Shown here piece by piece: positions 52,667 through 60,600 of a DNA stretch of 64,000 bases. The notes beneath the pieces are model-generated. The model ran no database searches, was not told where the DNA came from, and saw only the letters and a program-made list of their open reading frames with translations. The position numbers were made by a program, and so were the translations under genes. Origin of the DNA: Clostridia bacterium (GTDB taxonomy: Bacteria; Bacillota; Clostridia; Oscillospirales; Acutalibacteraceae); assembly GCA_017414965.1 (NCBI GenBank), contig JAFQJL010000009.1:1-64000 (forward strand), written 5' to 3'. Numbering within the stretch: position 1 is the first letter of the stretch; each line of letters opens with the position of its first letter.

Positions 52667-53359
52667 ATGCATTATTCCAAAAAAGTGGAAGATATGTGCA
52701 TCGTGGCCAAAGGCCCGAAGCACGGTCCGGCGCCCATCCCGGAAGAGGGTAAATGGGTAAAGGCCACGGAGATTAAGGACATCTCCGGTATGACTCACGG
52801 CGTGGGTTGGTGCGCTCCGCAGCAGGGCACCTGCAAACTCACCCTCAACGTGAAAGAAGGTATCATCGAAGAGGCGCTGGTGGAGACCATCGGCTGCTCG
52901 GGTATGACGCACTCGGCCGCCATGGCCGCGGAGATTCTGCCGGGCAAGACCATTCTGGAAGCGCTCAACACCGACTTGGTGTGCGATGCGATCAACGTGG
53001 CTATGCGCGAGTTGTTCTTGCAGATCGTGTACGGTCGTACCCAGTCGGCGTTCTCGGACGACGGTCTGGAGATCGGCGGCGGTCTGGATGACCTCGGCAA
53101 GGGCTTGCGTTCGCAGGTCGGTACGATGTACTCCACCAAGGTGAAGGGCGTTCGCTATCTGGAGATGGCCGAAGGCTATGTCACCAAGATCGCGTTGGAC
53201 GAGAACAACGAGGTCTGCGGCTACCAGTTTGTGCGTCTGGGCAAGATGCTCGAGGACATCCGTCACGGCATGCAGCCCAACGATGCGTATGAGAAGAACA
53301 TCGGCCAGTACGGCCGTTTTGACAACGCGGCGAAGTACATCGATCCGCGTGAAGAATAA
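52667..53359 (+). CDS. NifU-like iron-sulfur cluster assembly scaffold protein
   Basis: This 230-residue protein resembles the NifU N-terminal scaffold: VETIGCSGMTHSAAMAAEILPGKTILEAL near residue 70 parallels the GC(G/S)...GKTLxEAL segment of NifU/IscU. Other cysteines lie in GWCAPQQGTC near 48 and LVCDAIN near 105, which could hold a cluster. The C-terminal part is specific to this group. The ATG at 52667-52669 follows AAAGGAG; an upstream in-frame ATG is excluded because the promoter lies inside. It is 17 bases ahead of the GGGtGRT gene. Codon choice is heavily biased (CGT, GGC, AAG), which suggests strong expression. Confidence 0.85.
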   Translation: MHYSKKVEDMCIVAKGPKHGPAPIPEEGKWVKATEIKDISGMTHGVGWCAPQQGTCKLTLNVKEGIIEEALVETIGCSGMTHSAAMAAEILPGKTILEALNTDLVCDAINVAMRELFLQIVYGRTQSAFSDDGLEIGGGLDDLGKGLRSQVGTMYSTKVKGVRYLEMAEGYVTKIALDENNEVCGYQFVRLGKMLEDIRHGMQPNDAYEKNIGQYGRFDNAAKYIDPREE

Positions 53360-53376
53360 GAAGGAGGGAATCGAAG

Positions 53377-54381
53377 ATGGCTAACGAAGTGTTGTTTGAA
53401 GGCAAAGAGAAACGCATGGACAAAATCTTGGCGTTTCTGAAAGAAAACGATCTCGGCTCCCTCGAAGATGCGCGCGACCTCTGCTTGTCCAAGGGCATTG
53501 ACGTGGAAGCGATCATCAAAGGCGTGCAGCCCATCGCGTTTGAAAACGCCGTGTGGGCGTACACGCTGGGCGTGGCGCTCGCCATTAAGCGCGGCGTGAC
53601 CAACGCGGCGGAAGCGGCGGCAGTCATCGGTGAAGGTCTGCAGGCGTTCTGCGTGCCGGGTTCGGTGGCGGAGCACCGCGCTGTCGGCCGTGGCCACGGC
53701 AACCTCGCCTCCATGCTTCTGAGCGAGACCACCGATTGCTTCTGCTTCCTGGCCGGCCACGAGTCGTTCGCGGCGGCGGAAGGCGCGATCGGCATCGCCA
53801 AGACCGCGAACAAGGTGCGTAAGCAGCCGCTGCGCGTGATCTTGAACGGTCTGGGCAAGGATGCGGCGCAGATCATCAGCCGTATCAACGGCTTCACCTA
53901 TGTGGAGACCGAGTACGATTTCCACGATGCGAAGCTCAACATCGTCAACGAGACCAAGTACTCCGACGGCGAGCGCGCGTTGGTTCGCTGCTACGGCGCG
54001 AACGACGTTATGGAAGGCGTAGCGGTTATGCAGTACGAGCGCGTGGATGTGTCCATCACCGGTAACTCCACCAACCCGACGCGCTTCCAGCATCTGGTTG
54101 CCGGCACCTACAAGAAGTGGGCGCTGGAAAACGGCAAGAAGTATTTCTCGGTCGCATCCGGCGGCGGCACGGGTCGTACCCTGCACCCGGATAACGTGGC
54201 GGCCGGTCCGGCTTCCTACGGTTTGACCGACTCGATGGGTCGTATGCACGGCGACGCGCAGTTTGCGGGCTCGTCCTCGGTGCCGGCTCACGTTGAGATG
54301 ATGGGCTTGATCGGTGCAGGTAACAACCCCATGGTTGGTATGACCGTTGCTTGTGCGGTAGCGATCGAAGAAGCGAAATAA
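53377..54381 (+). CDS. GGGtGRT family protein of unknown function
   Basis: This 334-residue protein has the family motif SGGGTGRTLHPDN near residue 270 and other strongly conserved stretches such as VPGSVAEHRAVGRGHGNLASMLL near 90 and GHESFAAAEGAIGIAKTANKVRKQPL near 130. No membrane segment or signal peptide is present. Several histidines and two cysteines in CFCFLAGHE could bind metal. It is paired with a NifU-like scaffold, an arrangement I recall across Clostridia, which suggests the two act together on a cluster or cofactor. Codon use is as biased as in the scaffold gene. No reaction can be assigned. The ATG follows AAGGAGGG. Confidence 0.85.
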   Translation: MANEVLFEGKEKRMDKILAFLKENDLGSLEDARDLCLSKGIDVEAIIKGVQPIAFENAVWAYTLGVALAIKRGVTNAAEAAAVIGEGLQAFCVPGSVAEHRAVGRGHGNLASMLLSETTDCFCFLAGHESFAAAEGAIGIAKTANKVRKQPLRVILNGLGKDAAQIISRINGFTYVETEYDFHDAKLNIVNETKYSDGERALVRCYGANDVMEGVAVMQYERVDVSITGNSTNPTRFQHLVAGTYKKWALENGKKYFSVASGGGTGRTLHPDNVAAGPASYGLTDSMGRMHGDAQFAGSSSVPAHVEMMGLIGAGNNPMVGMTVACAVAIEEAK

Positions 54382-54397
54382 ACGAATAACCCCATAA

Positions 54398-54440
54398 AGA
54401 AACCCCCGTTCTGCTCATCCGAGCAGAACGGGGGTTTTGT
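54398..54440. terminator. Terminator, left copy of a duplicated hairpin
   Basis: Stem ACCCCCGTTCTGCTC/GAGCAGAACGGGGGT with loop ATCC and TTTTGTTT after it. It ends the GGGtGRT operon. The same sequence recurs at 55264-55308 with two substitutions in the 3' arm. Confidence 0.92.
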
Positions 54441-54866
54441 TTATTCTGCTAATTCAATCACTCTGCGCCCTTTCCTTTGCGCAAGATGCTTAAACTGCGC
54501 GGCACCACCCATTGTATGCACTACGTAAGTGATCACCACGTCGGCTTGCGCAATCATCCACCTGTTTCTGTGTACAATACCATAACGTCGCGGAACGCAC
54601 TCTAATCCATCTGGAAAAATAGTTTCCAAGAGGGAGTCTTTATCCTTATCGCTTGGAAAATAAGCCAGTACCCTATAACAACGAATGTGTACATATTCCA
54701 TTTGAAGCCGGTGCAGTACACGAATCACCATACGGTCAAACGCTCCTTCACCGCCTACATAAAAAACGGAGACCATATGATTTTCAATCAAATCAATAAT
54801 TGTTTTCTCTATTATCGGGTTTAAAGTTTCCGGCGCATCCCGATGACCAAAAAAGGTACAAACCAT
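54441..54866 (-). CDS. SLOG-domain protein
   Basis: This 141-residue Rossmann-type protein has TFFGHRDAP at the start, FYVGGEGAFDRMV near residue 40, and a second half with VPRRYGIVHRNRWMIAQADVVITYVVHTMGGAAQF. These are marks of the small stand-alone SLOG group in Firmicutes. SLOG domains bind nucleotides or nucleotide-derived ligands and appear in DprA, YpsA and defence systems. The ATG at 54864-54866 follows GAGGTG; a TTG four codons upstream is less likely. G+C is about 44% over 54481-54840 by my count, well below the neighbours. It is divergent from an HTH gene and bounded by duplicated terminators. Ligand and role are unknown. Confidence 0.8.
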   Translation of the reverse strand: MVCTFFGHRDAPETLNPIIEKTIIDLIENHMVSVFYVGGEGAFDRMVIRVLHRLQMEYVHIRCYRVLAYFPSDKDKDSLLETIFPDGLECVPRRYGIVHRNRWMIAQADVVITYVVHTMGGAAQFKHLAQRKGRRVIELAE

Positions 54867-54931
54867 ATCACACCTCAAAAATATTTTTCTGTAAAATCTA
54901 CTCTCGATATTTATTATCCAGATTATATAAC

Positions 54932-54959
54932 ATTATATCATATTTTGGGATAAAATCAA
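54932..54959 (-). promoter_or_regulatory. Promoter of the SLOG gene
   Basis: Minus strand TTGATT (54959-54954), 16 bases, TATAAT (54937-54932). It overlaps the divergent HTH promoter, so one polymerase or a bound regulator would exclude the other. Confidence 0.7.
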
Positions 54960-54974
54960 TAAAGTGGATATATT
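54945..54974 (+). promoter_or_regulatory. Possible promoter and operator of the HTH gene
   Basis: TTGGGA (54945-54950), 18 bases, TATATT (54969-54974). A perfect ten-base palindrome TTCTATAGAA (54973-54982) overlaps the -10 end and is a candidate autoregulatory site. Confidence 0.55.
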
Positions 54975-55000
54975 CTATAGAAAAAAGATGGAGGTTCGGT

Positions 55001-55264
55001 ATGGCAAGAAGTTTATTTTTGATTAAAGGAAACCTCTGCGCCGAGCGTGTTCGAATCGCACGCGCCTTACAAAAGCCACCAATGACACAAGAGGATCTCG
55101 CCCGCAAAATGCAGTTGATGGGGATGGATATGACACCCCTGATCGTTTCCAGAATCGAAAAAAATCAGCGCCACGTCTGCGATGCCGAACTGCGGATGCT
55201 TGCCAAAGCCTTGCACGTTTCTATGGATTGGCTGTGCGGCGACAGCGATGAATTGAAATTATGA
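55001..55264 (+). CDS. Cro/CI-type helix-turn-helix regulator
   Basis: This 87-residue protein is a single XRE-type DNA-binding domain: RVRIARALQKPPMTQEDLARKMQL, then TPLIVSRIEKNQRHVCDAELRMLAKALHVSMDWL. There is no ligand or protease domain. The ATG at 55001-55003 follows GGAGG. It is divergent from the SLOG gene with overlapping promoters, the usual layout of a repressor and its target. The stop codon abuts the right-hand copy of the duplicated terminator. Confidence 0.88.
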   Translation: MARSLFLIKGNLCAERVRIARALQKPPMTQEDLARKMQLMGMDMTPLIVSRIEKNQRHVCDAELRMLAKALHVSMDWLCGDSDELKL

Positions 55265-55308
55265 GAAAACCCCCGTTCTGCTCATCCGAGCAGGACAGGG
55301 GTTTTGTT
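55264..55308 (+). terminator. Terminator, right copy of the duplicated hairpin
   Basis: AAACCCCCGTTCTGCTCATC and the following seven bases are identical to the left copy at 54399-54425; the 3' arm has GGACAGGGG in place of GAACGGGGG, which adds a G-U pair and one mismatch. TTTTGTTT follows. Confidence 0.85.
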
Positions 55309-55324
55309 TGTGCTTTTTAAAATT

Positions 55325-55354
55325 GCATATTTTTTCCAGTTCCGTCCCATACTG
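55325..55354 (+). promoter_or_regulatory. Possible sigma-F type promoter of spoIIR
   Basis: GCATA (55325-55329), 15 bases, TCCCATACTG (55345-55354). The -35 fits GYWTA exactly. In B. subtilis spoIIR is a sigma-F gene. Confidence 0.5.
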
Positions 55355-55378
55355 CTGGCAGAAAGGACGGGATTTTCT

Positions 55379-55978
55379 ATGAAATTATGGTGTAAAGCCT
55401 TGGTTTGCGGTCTGGGGTTTTGTCTGTTGCTTTCGCTGTGCGGATTTCAAGGCGAATGCGATCGCGTGCGCGGCAGCGTGTTGCGGTTGCACGTGCTCGC
55501 CAACTCCGATTCAGCCGCCGATCAAGCACTAAAATTGCAGGTGCGCGACGCCGTCGTTGAGGCGGCAGGCGAAGCATTCGGCACGGCCACTTCGGCTGCC
55601 GAAGCAGAGTCGGTAGCCGCCGCACGCTTGGACGAGCTGACGGCGGTGGCGCAGCGCGTGGTGGACGAAGCGGGCTACGACTACCGCGTGACCGCGCGCA
55701 TCACGGACGAGTGGTTTGACACCCGCACCTACGGCGACGTCACGTTGCCGGCCGGCACCTATCGGGCGGTGGAGTTTCTGATCGGCGAAGGCGCCGGTCG
55801 CAACTGGTGGTGCGTGTTGTTTCCGCCGATGTGCGTTTCCGCCGCCACCGATGCTACCGCCATCGAAGACGTGCTTGACGACACCGGCGAAGCCATCGTA
55901 TCCGGTGGCGGATACGCCGTGCGTTTCAAAATCGTCGAATGGATCGAAACATTGGCCGATTGGTTGAAAATTGCTTGA
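55379..55978 (+). CDS. spoIIR: Stage II sporulation protein R
   Basis: This 199-residue protein is made in the forespore and secreted to trigger SpoIIGA, which matures sigma-E in the mother cell. An N-terminal hydrophobic segment (ALVCGLGFCLLLSLCGF) acts as export signal. The family core is clear: LRLHVLANSDSAADQALKLQVRDAV near residue 40, then YGDVTLPAGTYRAVEFLIGEGAGRNWWCVLFPPMC near 125-155. The ATG at 55379-55381 follows GAAAGGA; a longer frame upstream lies across the promoter. It is followed by rex, whose -35 overlaps the spoIIR stop. Confidence 0.93.
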   Translation: MKLWCKALVCGLGFCLLLSLCGFQGECDRVRGSVLRLHVLANSDSAADQALKLQVRDAVVEAAGEAFGTATSAAEAESVAAARLDELTAVAQRVVDEAGYDYRVTARITDEWFDTRTYGDVTLPAGTYRAVEFLIGEGAGRNWWCVLFPPMCVSAATDATAIEDVLDDTGEAIVSGGGYAVRFKIVEWIETLADWLKIA

Positions 55979-56003
55979 TTTTACGCCCGCAATGGAATAT
56001 AAT
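55975..56003 (+). promoter_or_regulatory. Sigma-A promoter of rex
   Basis: TTGATT (55975-55980), 17 bases, TATAAT (55998-56003), 21 bases before the start codon. The -35 includes the spoIIR stop codon. Confidence 0.87.
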
Positions 56004-56024
56004 AGGGAAAAAGGAGGGATCGCG

Positions 56025-56654
56025 ATGGCTGAAAAGAACATTTCGAAGCACACACTCCAACGACTTCCCTATTACCTGCACTATTTACAGGCGTTGCAAA
56101 GCGAAAACGCGGCGCGCATTTCCGCTCCCACCATGGCGGCCGATCTGCACTTGAACGAGGTTAAGGTCCGCAAGGACTTGGCGGCGGTCAGCCACGTGGC
56201 CGGCAAACCGAAAACCGGCTTTGAGGTGGAAACGCTCATCGCCGATATCGAGGATTTTCTCGGCTACAACAACATCCGCGACGTTGTGTTGGTCGGCGCC
56301 GGACATCTCGGGCGCGCGCTTTTGTCCTATAAAGGCTTTGAAGCCATCGGCATCCGGTTTGTGGCGGCGTTTGATAACGATCCACAACTGATCAACACCG
56401 AGATCAACGGCATTCCGGTACTCTCGACCAACGAGCTATCCAAATTCTGCCGCCGGAAAAAGATTCACCTCGGCGTGATCACGGTACCCGCCACCGGTGC
56501 GCAGGCCGTGTGCGACCGACTGATTGAAGGCGGCGCGCTGGCGATCTGGAACTTCGCCCCCATTCGTCTGACGGTGAGCGAGGATATTCTGGTACAAAAC
56601 GAAAATATGGCGTCCTCGCTGGCGGTGCTGTCCGAGCACCTCAACAATCGCTAA
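56025..56654 (+). CDS. rex: Redox-sensing transcriptional repressor Rex
   Basis: This 209-residue repressor senses the NADH/NAD ratio and controls fermentation genes. The N-terminal winged helix has KHTLQRLPYYLHYLQAL and SAPTMAADLHLNEVKVRKDLAAVS. The Rossmann part has VVLVGAGHLGRALLSYKGF near residue 88 and FDNDPQLI near 115. The ATG at 56025-56027 follows AAGGAGGG. I see no Rex operator next to its own promoter. It precedes ddh by 19 bases, so the two may be co-transcribed. Confidence 0.96.
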   Translation: MAEKNISKHTLQRLPYYLHYLQALQSENAARISAPTMAADLHLNEVKVRKDLAAVSHVAGKPKTGFEVETLIADIEDFLGYNNIRDVVLVGAGHLGRALLSYKGFEAIGIRFVAAFDNDPQLINTEINGIPVLSTNELSKFCRRKKIHLGVITVPATGAQAVCDRLIEGGALAIWNFAPIRLTVSEDILVQNENMASSLAVLSEHLNNR

Positions 56655-56673
56655 CCCCAAAGGAGAGACTCTT

Positions 56674-57648
56674 ATGAAAATTGGTATTTACGGCTACGGC
56701 AACCTCGGAAAAGGGGTAGAGTACGCCATTACGCAAAACGACGATATGGAGCTGGTCGGCGTGTTCACGCGCCGCGATCCGGCGACGGTCAACCTGCTCA
56801 CCGACGGCGCCAAGGCGTATCCGGCCGCCGACATCGAGAAATTCAAGGATGAGATCGACGTGCTGGTCATCTGCGGTGGCAGCGCCACCGATCTGCCGAC
56901 TATGACGCCGGCGCTGGCGCGCCACTTTAACGTGGTGGACAGCTTCGACACTCACGCCGATATCCCGACGCATTTTGCGCGTGTAGACGAAGCCGCCAAA
57001 GCCGGCGGACACACGGCGCTCATTTCCTGCGGCTGGGATCCGGGGATGTTCTCGCTCAATCGTCTGTACGCGAACGCCATTCTGCCGCAGGGCAAGGATT
57101 ACACGTTCTGGGGCAAGGGCGTCAGCCAAGGGCACTCGGACGCCATCCGCCGCATTGACGGCGTGGCGGATGCACGGCAGTACACCTGCCCTGTCGACGC
57201 GGCGGTACAGGCCGTGCGCAGCGGCGCACAGCCGGAGCTGACCACGCGCGAAAAGCACACGCGGTTGTGCTACGTGGTCGCCAAGCCGGGCGCAGATACC
57301 GCACGGATTGAGCAAGAGATCAAGACGATGCCCAAGTATTTTGCGGATTACGATACCACGGTGCATTTCATTTCGCAAGAGGAACTGGACGCCGAGCACA
57401 AGGGCATTCCGCACGGCGGCTGCGTGATCCGCACCGGCAAGACCGGCGGCAACCAGACGCACGTGATCGAGTATAGCTTGAAGCTGGAATCCAACCCCGA
57501 ATTTACCGCCAGCGTGTTGGCGGCCTACGCGCGTGCGGTCTACCGCCTGCACACGCGCGGCGAGGACGGATGCAAAACGGTATTCGACATCGCACCGGTC
57601 GACCTGTCGGCCGAGTCACCGGAAACCCTCCGCGCCCATATGTTATAA
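56674..57648 (+). CDS. ddh: meso-Diaminopimelate D-dehydrogenase
   Basis: This 324-residue NADPH enzyme makes meso-diaminopimelate in one step, feeding peptidoglycan and lysine synthesis. It opens with IGIYGYGNLGKGVEYAI (nucleotide site). VICGGSATDLPT near residue 67, the substrate region SFDTHADIP near 90, SCGWDPGMFSLNRLYA near 117 and WGKGVSQGHSDAIRRI near 145 are typical. Length fits the family. Codon bias is strong, suggesting high expression. The ATG follows AAAGGAGAG. Its presence shows that the direct dehydrogenase route of lysine synthesis exists here. Confidence 0.96.
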   Translation: MKIGIYGYGNLGKGVEYAITQNDDMELVGVFTRRDPATVNLLTDGAKAYPAADIEKFKDEIDVLVICGGSATDLPTMTPALARHFNVVDSFDTHADIPTHFARVDEAAKAGGHTALISCGWDPGMFSLNRLYANAILPQGKDYTFWGKGVSQGHSDAIRRIDGVADARQYTCPVDAAVQAVRSGAQPELTTREKHTRLCYVVAKPGADTARIEQEIKTMPKYFADYDTTVHFISQEELDAEHKGIPHGGCVIRTGKTGGNQTHVIEYSLKLESNPEFTASVLAAYARAVYRLHTRGEDGCKTVFDIAPVDLSAESPETLRAHML

Positions 57649-57650
57649 GA

Positions 57651-57684
57651 AAAACCACCGCTTCGGTTGAAGCGGTGGTTTTTT
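57651..57684. terminator. Bidirectional terminator between ddh and the transferase fusion
   Basis: Stem AACCACCGCTTC/GAAGCGGTGGTT with loop GGTT and A/T runs. The stem core CACCGCTTC also occurs in the terminator at 45317. Confidence 0.92.
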
Positions 57685-57685
57685 G

Positions 57686-60600
57686 TTATTCCTCTTTTGC
57701 GTTTTCCATCAGGTACGCGTACAAGCGGTCGGCGGCATGGCCGTCGCAATACGTGAGATACTTTTGCTTGAACGGCTCCCACACCGTCGGATCGTACGTC
57801 TGGACGTGACGGAGCTTTTCAATTAGATCCTGCGTGTCGGTCAGCGTCTGACCGGCGGCAAACTCGCTGTATTCGAACAACTGGCGGCTGTTGTACCGGC
57901 CGGCGGCCGCATCCCACGCCGTGAGATACAACGGCTTATTCGTCAGCGGCGCTTCCAGCATCACGTTGCGATAATCGCCCACGATGACATCCGCCGCCGC
58001 AAACTGCTGACGCGCCGTCAGCTTACCGGTGAGATCCATACTGAAGCCGGCAATATCCAACCGGTTGCTGACCAGTCTCGCGGTTTCGGGCTGCTTATGC
58101 AGAATCACCACGTACTCATCCCCCAGCTCGCGCTGCAGCAACTCCATATCCAGCAGTTCGCCATACAGCGATTTCTTGCTGCGATACCGGTGCGCCGGAA
58201 TATAACAGATGACTTTTTTGCGCTTAGAGGCCGGGAACAACCGATGCAGCTTCGCTTTGGACTCGGCGGCAAACTCCTCGTCCAGCAACGAGTCTGTAAG
58301 GATGTTTCCCTTTACATCGAATCCGGTTGCTTCGTCAATGGCGTACACCTTGCGGTAGATCGGCACCGACGCTTCCGACGCCACCATCAACTGATCGATC
58401 GCCATATTCTGCTGCATATGCAGCAGCTCGCGCTCGGCGCGCTGCTTCGGGCGGCGGAGCAGTCCCATCGGTTGGAAGAAAACCGCCAATTCGCCCAGCA
58501 GAATCAGCTTTGTTTCGCTTCTAAACGGCATATTCGCCAGAAGCGGATGCGGTTTTTCGGTCAGGATAAACCGCGCGGTCGCCAGTTTTTCGGCCAGTTC
58601 GCGATCGCGATCGACAAAATCGTCGGTGACGATCGTTTCTACCTTCAGCACATTCTGCGTTGCCAATCGCTCACCCAAACGACGGAATGTATAGGGATTG
58701 TCCTTTACACTCTTGCGAATGAGCAACACCGTATTTTCCACCGGTTTTTGCTCAGCAAGCTCCTGATACATCGCTCGAAGCGCGGCGATCCGCGCCTCGT
58801 ACCGACGCTTCGACTCTGCAAATCGACGGTTTCGCTTCAGTTCCACCGGTGTGAGCTTGACGCCGCCCTCTACCGGCTCCTCCGGCGTCAACTGGAACAG
58901 GCGGCGATACGCCTCCTGCACCGCCGGCGCCGAGCGCAGCAGCGACATAGTCAGGCTCTTGCTCACCTTGCCGCGCGTAACCGTGCCCTTTGCCAACTGA
59001 TCGATGTCCGCCATCGTCAATTCCTTGGCGTACTCCACCTTTTTGCCGTACAACTCCACCGAGTCTTTCGCCGGTGCCAAAATCTCGCGGAACACCGGCC
59101 AATCCTGATTTTCGTTATAGAAATCAATCGCGAAATCGATTAGGCAACGCCCGATTGCCGCCCGATCGGTAAACGGCAACGCCGCGTAGTCCGCCGCAAA
59201 CCGCGGCAACCACTTCTGCATGGCGGCAAACAACGCCTCGTCGCAGGCGATCGGCTGGATGATCGGCGTCCACTTGCCGTCCACCTGCTCGTACTTTTCA
59301 ATGCTCTTATAGGGCATATTGGCGAAAATCGCTTCGATAAACTGCTGCTCGGACGGGTTGAGGGTGAAATTCTTGCGAATGTTGTATTCGTCCGACGGCA
59401 GCGTACTGCGCGAATAATAGAATACCGAGGGGACGTCTTTCCCCACCACCTGCTGCCACAGGCGCGTGAAATTTTCCTGCGTATAGCCGCGACCCCAGTA
59501 TTCCACAATGGAAAACGGACGCGTCGCATCGATCTCCTGCGCCAGATATCCGCAAACCGACACGCGTTCCTGCTCGGCAGTCTTTAAGATATGCGTAAGG
59601 AACTTCGGCGAGATCTTAAGCACGTTGACAATGCGCTGCAGCTCGGGCAGCGAGATGTTCGTCCCCTCCCCCAACTCCGCAAATTCCGGGAACAGGCGGC
59701 GGAAGGTCGGCTCGTCCATACTCATTGCCTTGAGCAACTTTTCAAAGGTGTTGACGCGCGCAAAGTTGCCGTAGCCCTGTCCCCAGAAGCCCACGTCGAT
59801 GTGGTCGATGAAGGACGGGATGCGCCACGTGCGGCGGGATGCGTAGATATACTTGGTTTCAATGGGCAACTGCCATTTTTCGACGAACACGTCGGCGATC
59901 CGTTTTAAGTGATGGCCGTCGCGAGACACGAAATACAGCATCTCGTCGCCGCGATCGATCGCATCGCGCAAACACCATTCGATATACGGCACGAACAGCA
60001 GCGTCACGTACGAATACACGAACTGCTCGCGCGCCATCGGATGCTCCACGCGGAAGCGCGCCATAGCAGCCGCCACCAAAAACGCGTCGTAGGTGCCGAT
60101 CTTGTTCACCAGCGCCTTTTCCAACTGATTAAAGGTCGGCACCGGAATCTGCACCGTGCGAATATCCAACGACGCCGGCATTTTGACATCCGAATGCGCG
60201 TTGTCGCCGTGGTGGATCCAACGACCGAAGTTCCACGGCGCAAAGTGCTTGTATACTTCCAGATACAGCGTCTTATGGGATTTCTGGTACCCCAGACTAC
60301 TCGACAAAAACAGCGGCAGATCGCCCAGCATCGGATCGGCCTTGACCAGCAACTGCCGGATAAACTCCTGCGGCAGATACATATCGCTGACCAGCACGAC
60401 CGTTTCGCCGCGCGCTTTCAGTTCCTTGACGTAGTCGATCTGGCGAGACAGCGGAATGCTGTCTTCCAGCTCGGCATCCAGTTCCCACTGCATCAGCTGC
60501 AGGATCTGCGGCTCGGTCAGCGGGTATACCTTTTTCATGCAATCGAAGATCTCGCGGAAGCTGATCTCGCAGCGCTCGTCGTCACGCTCCACTTTACTGC

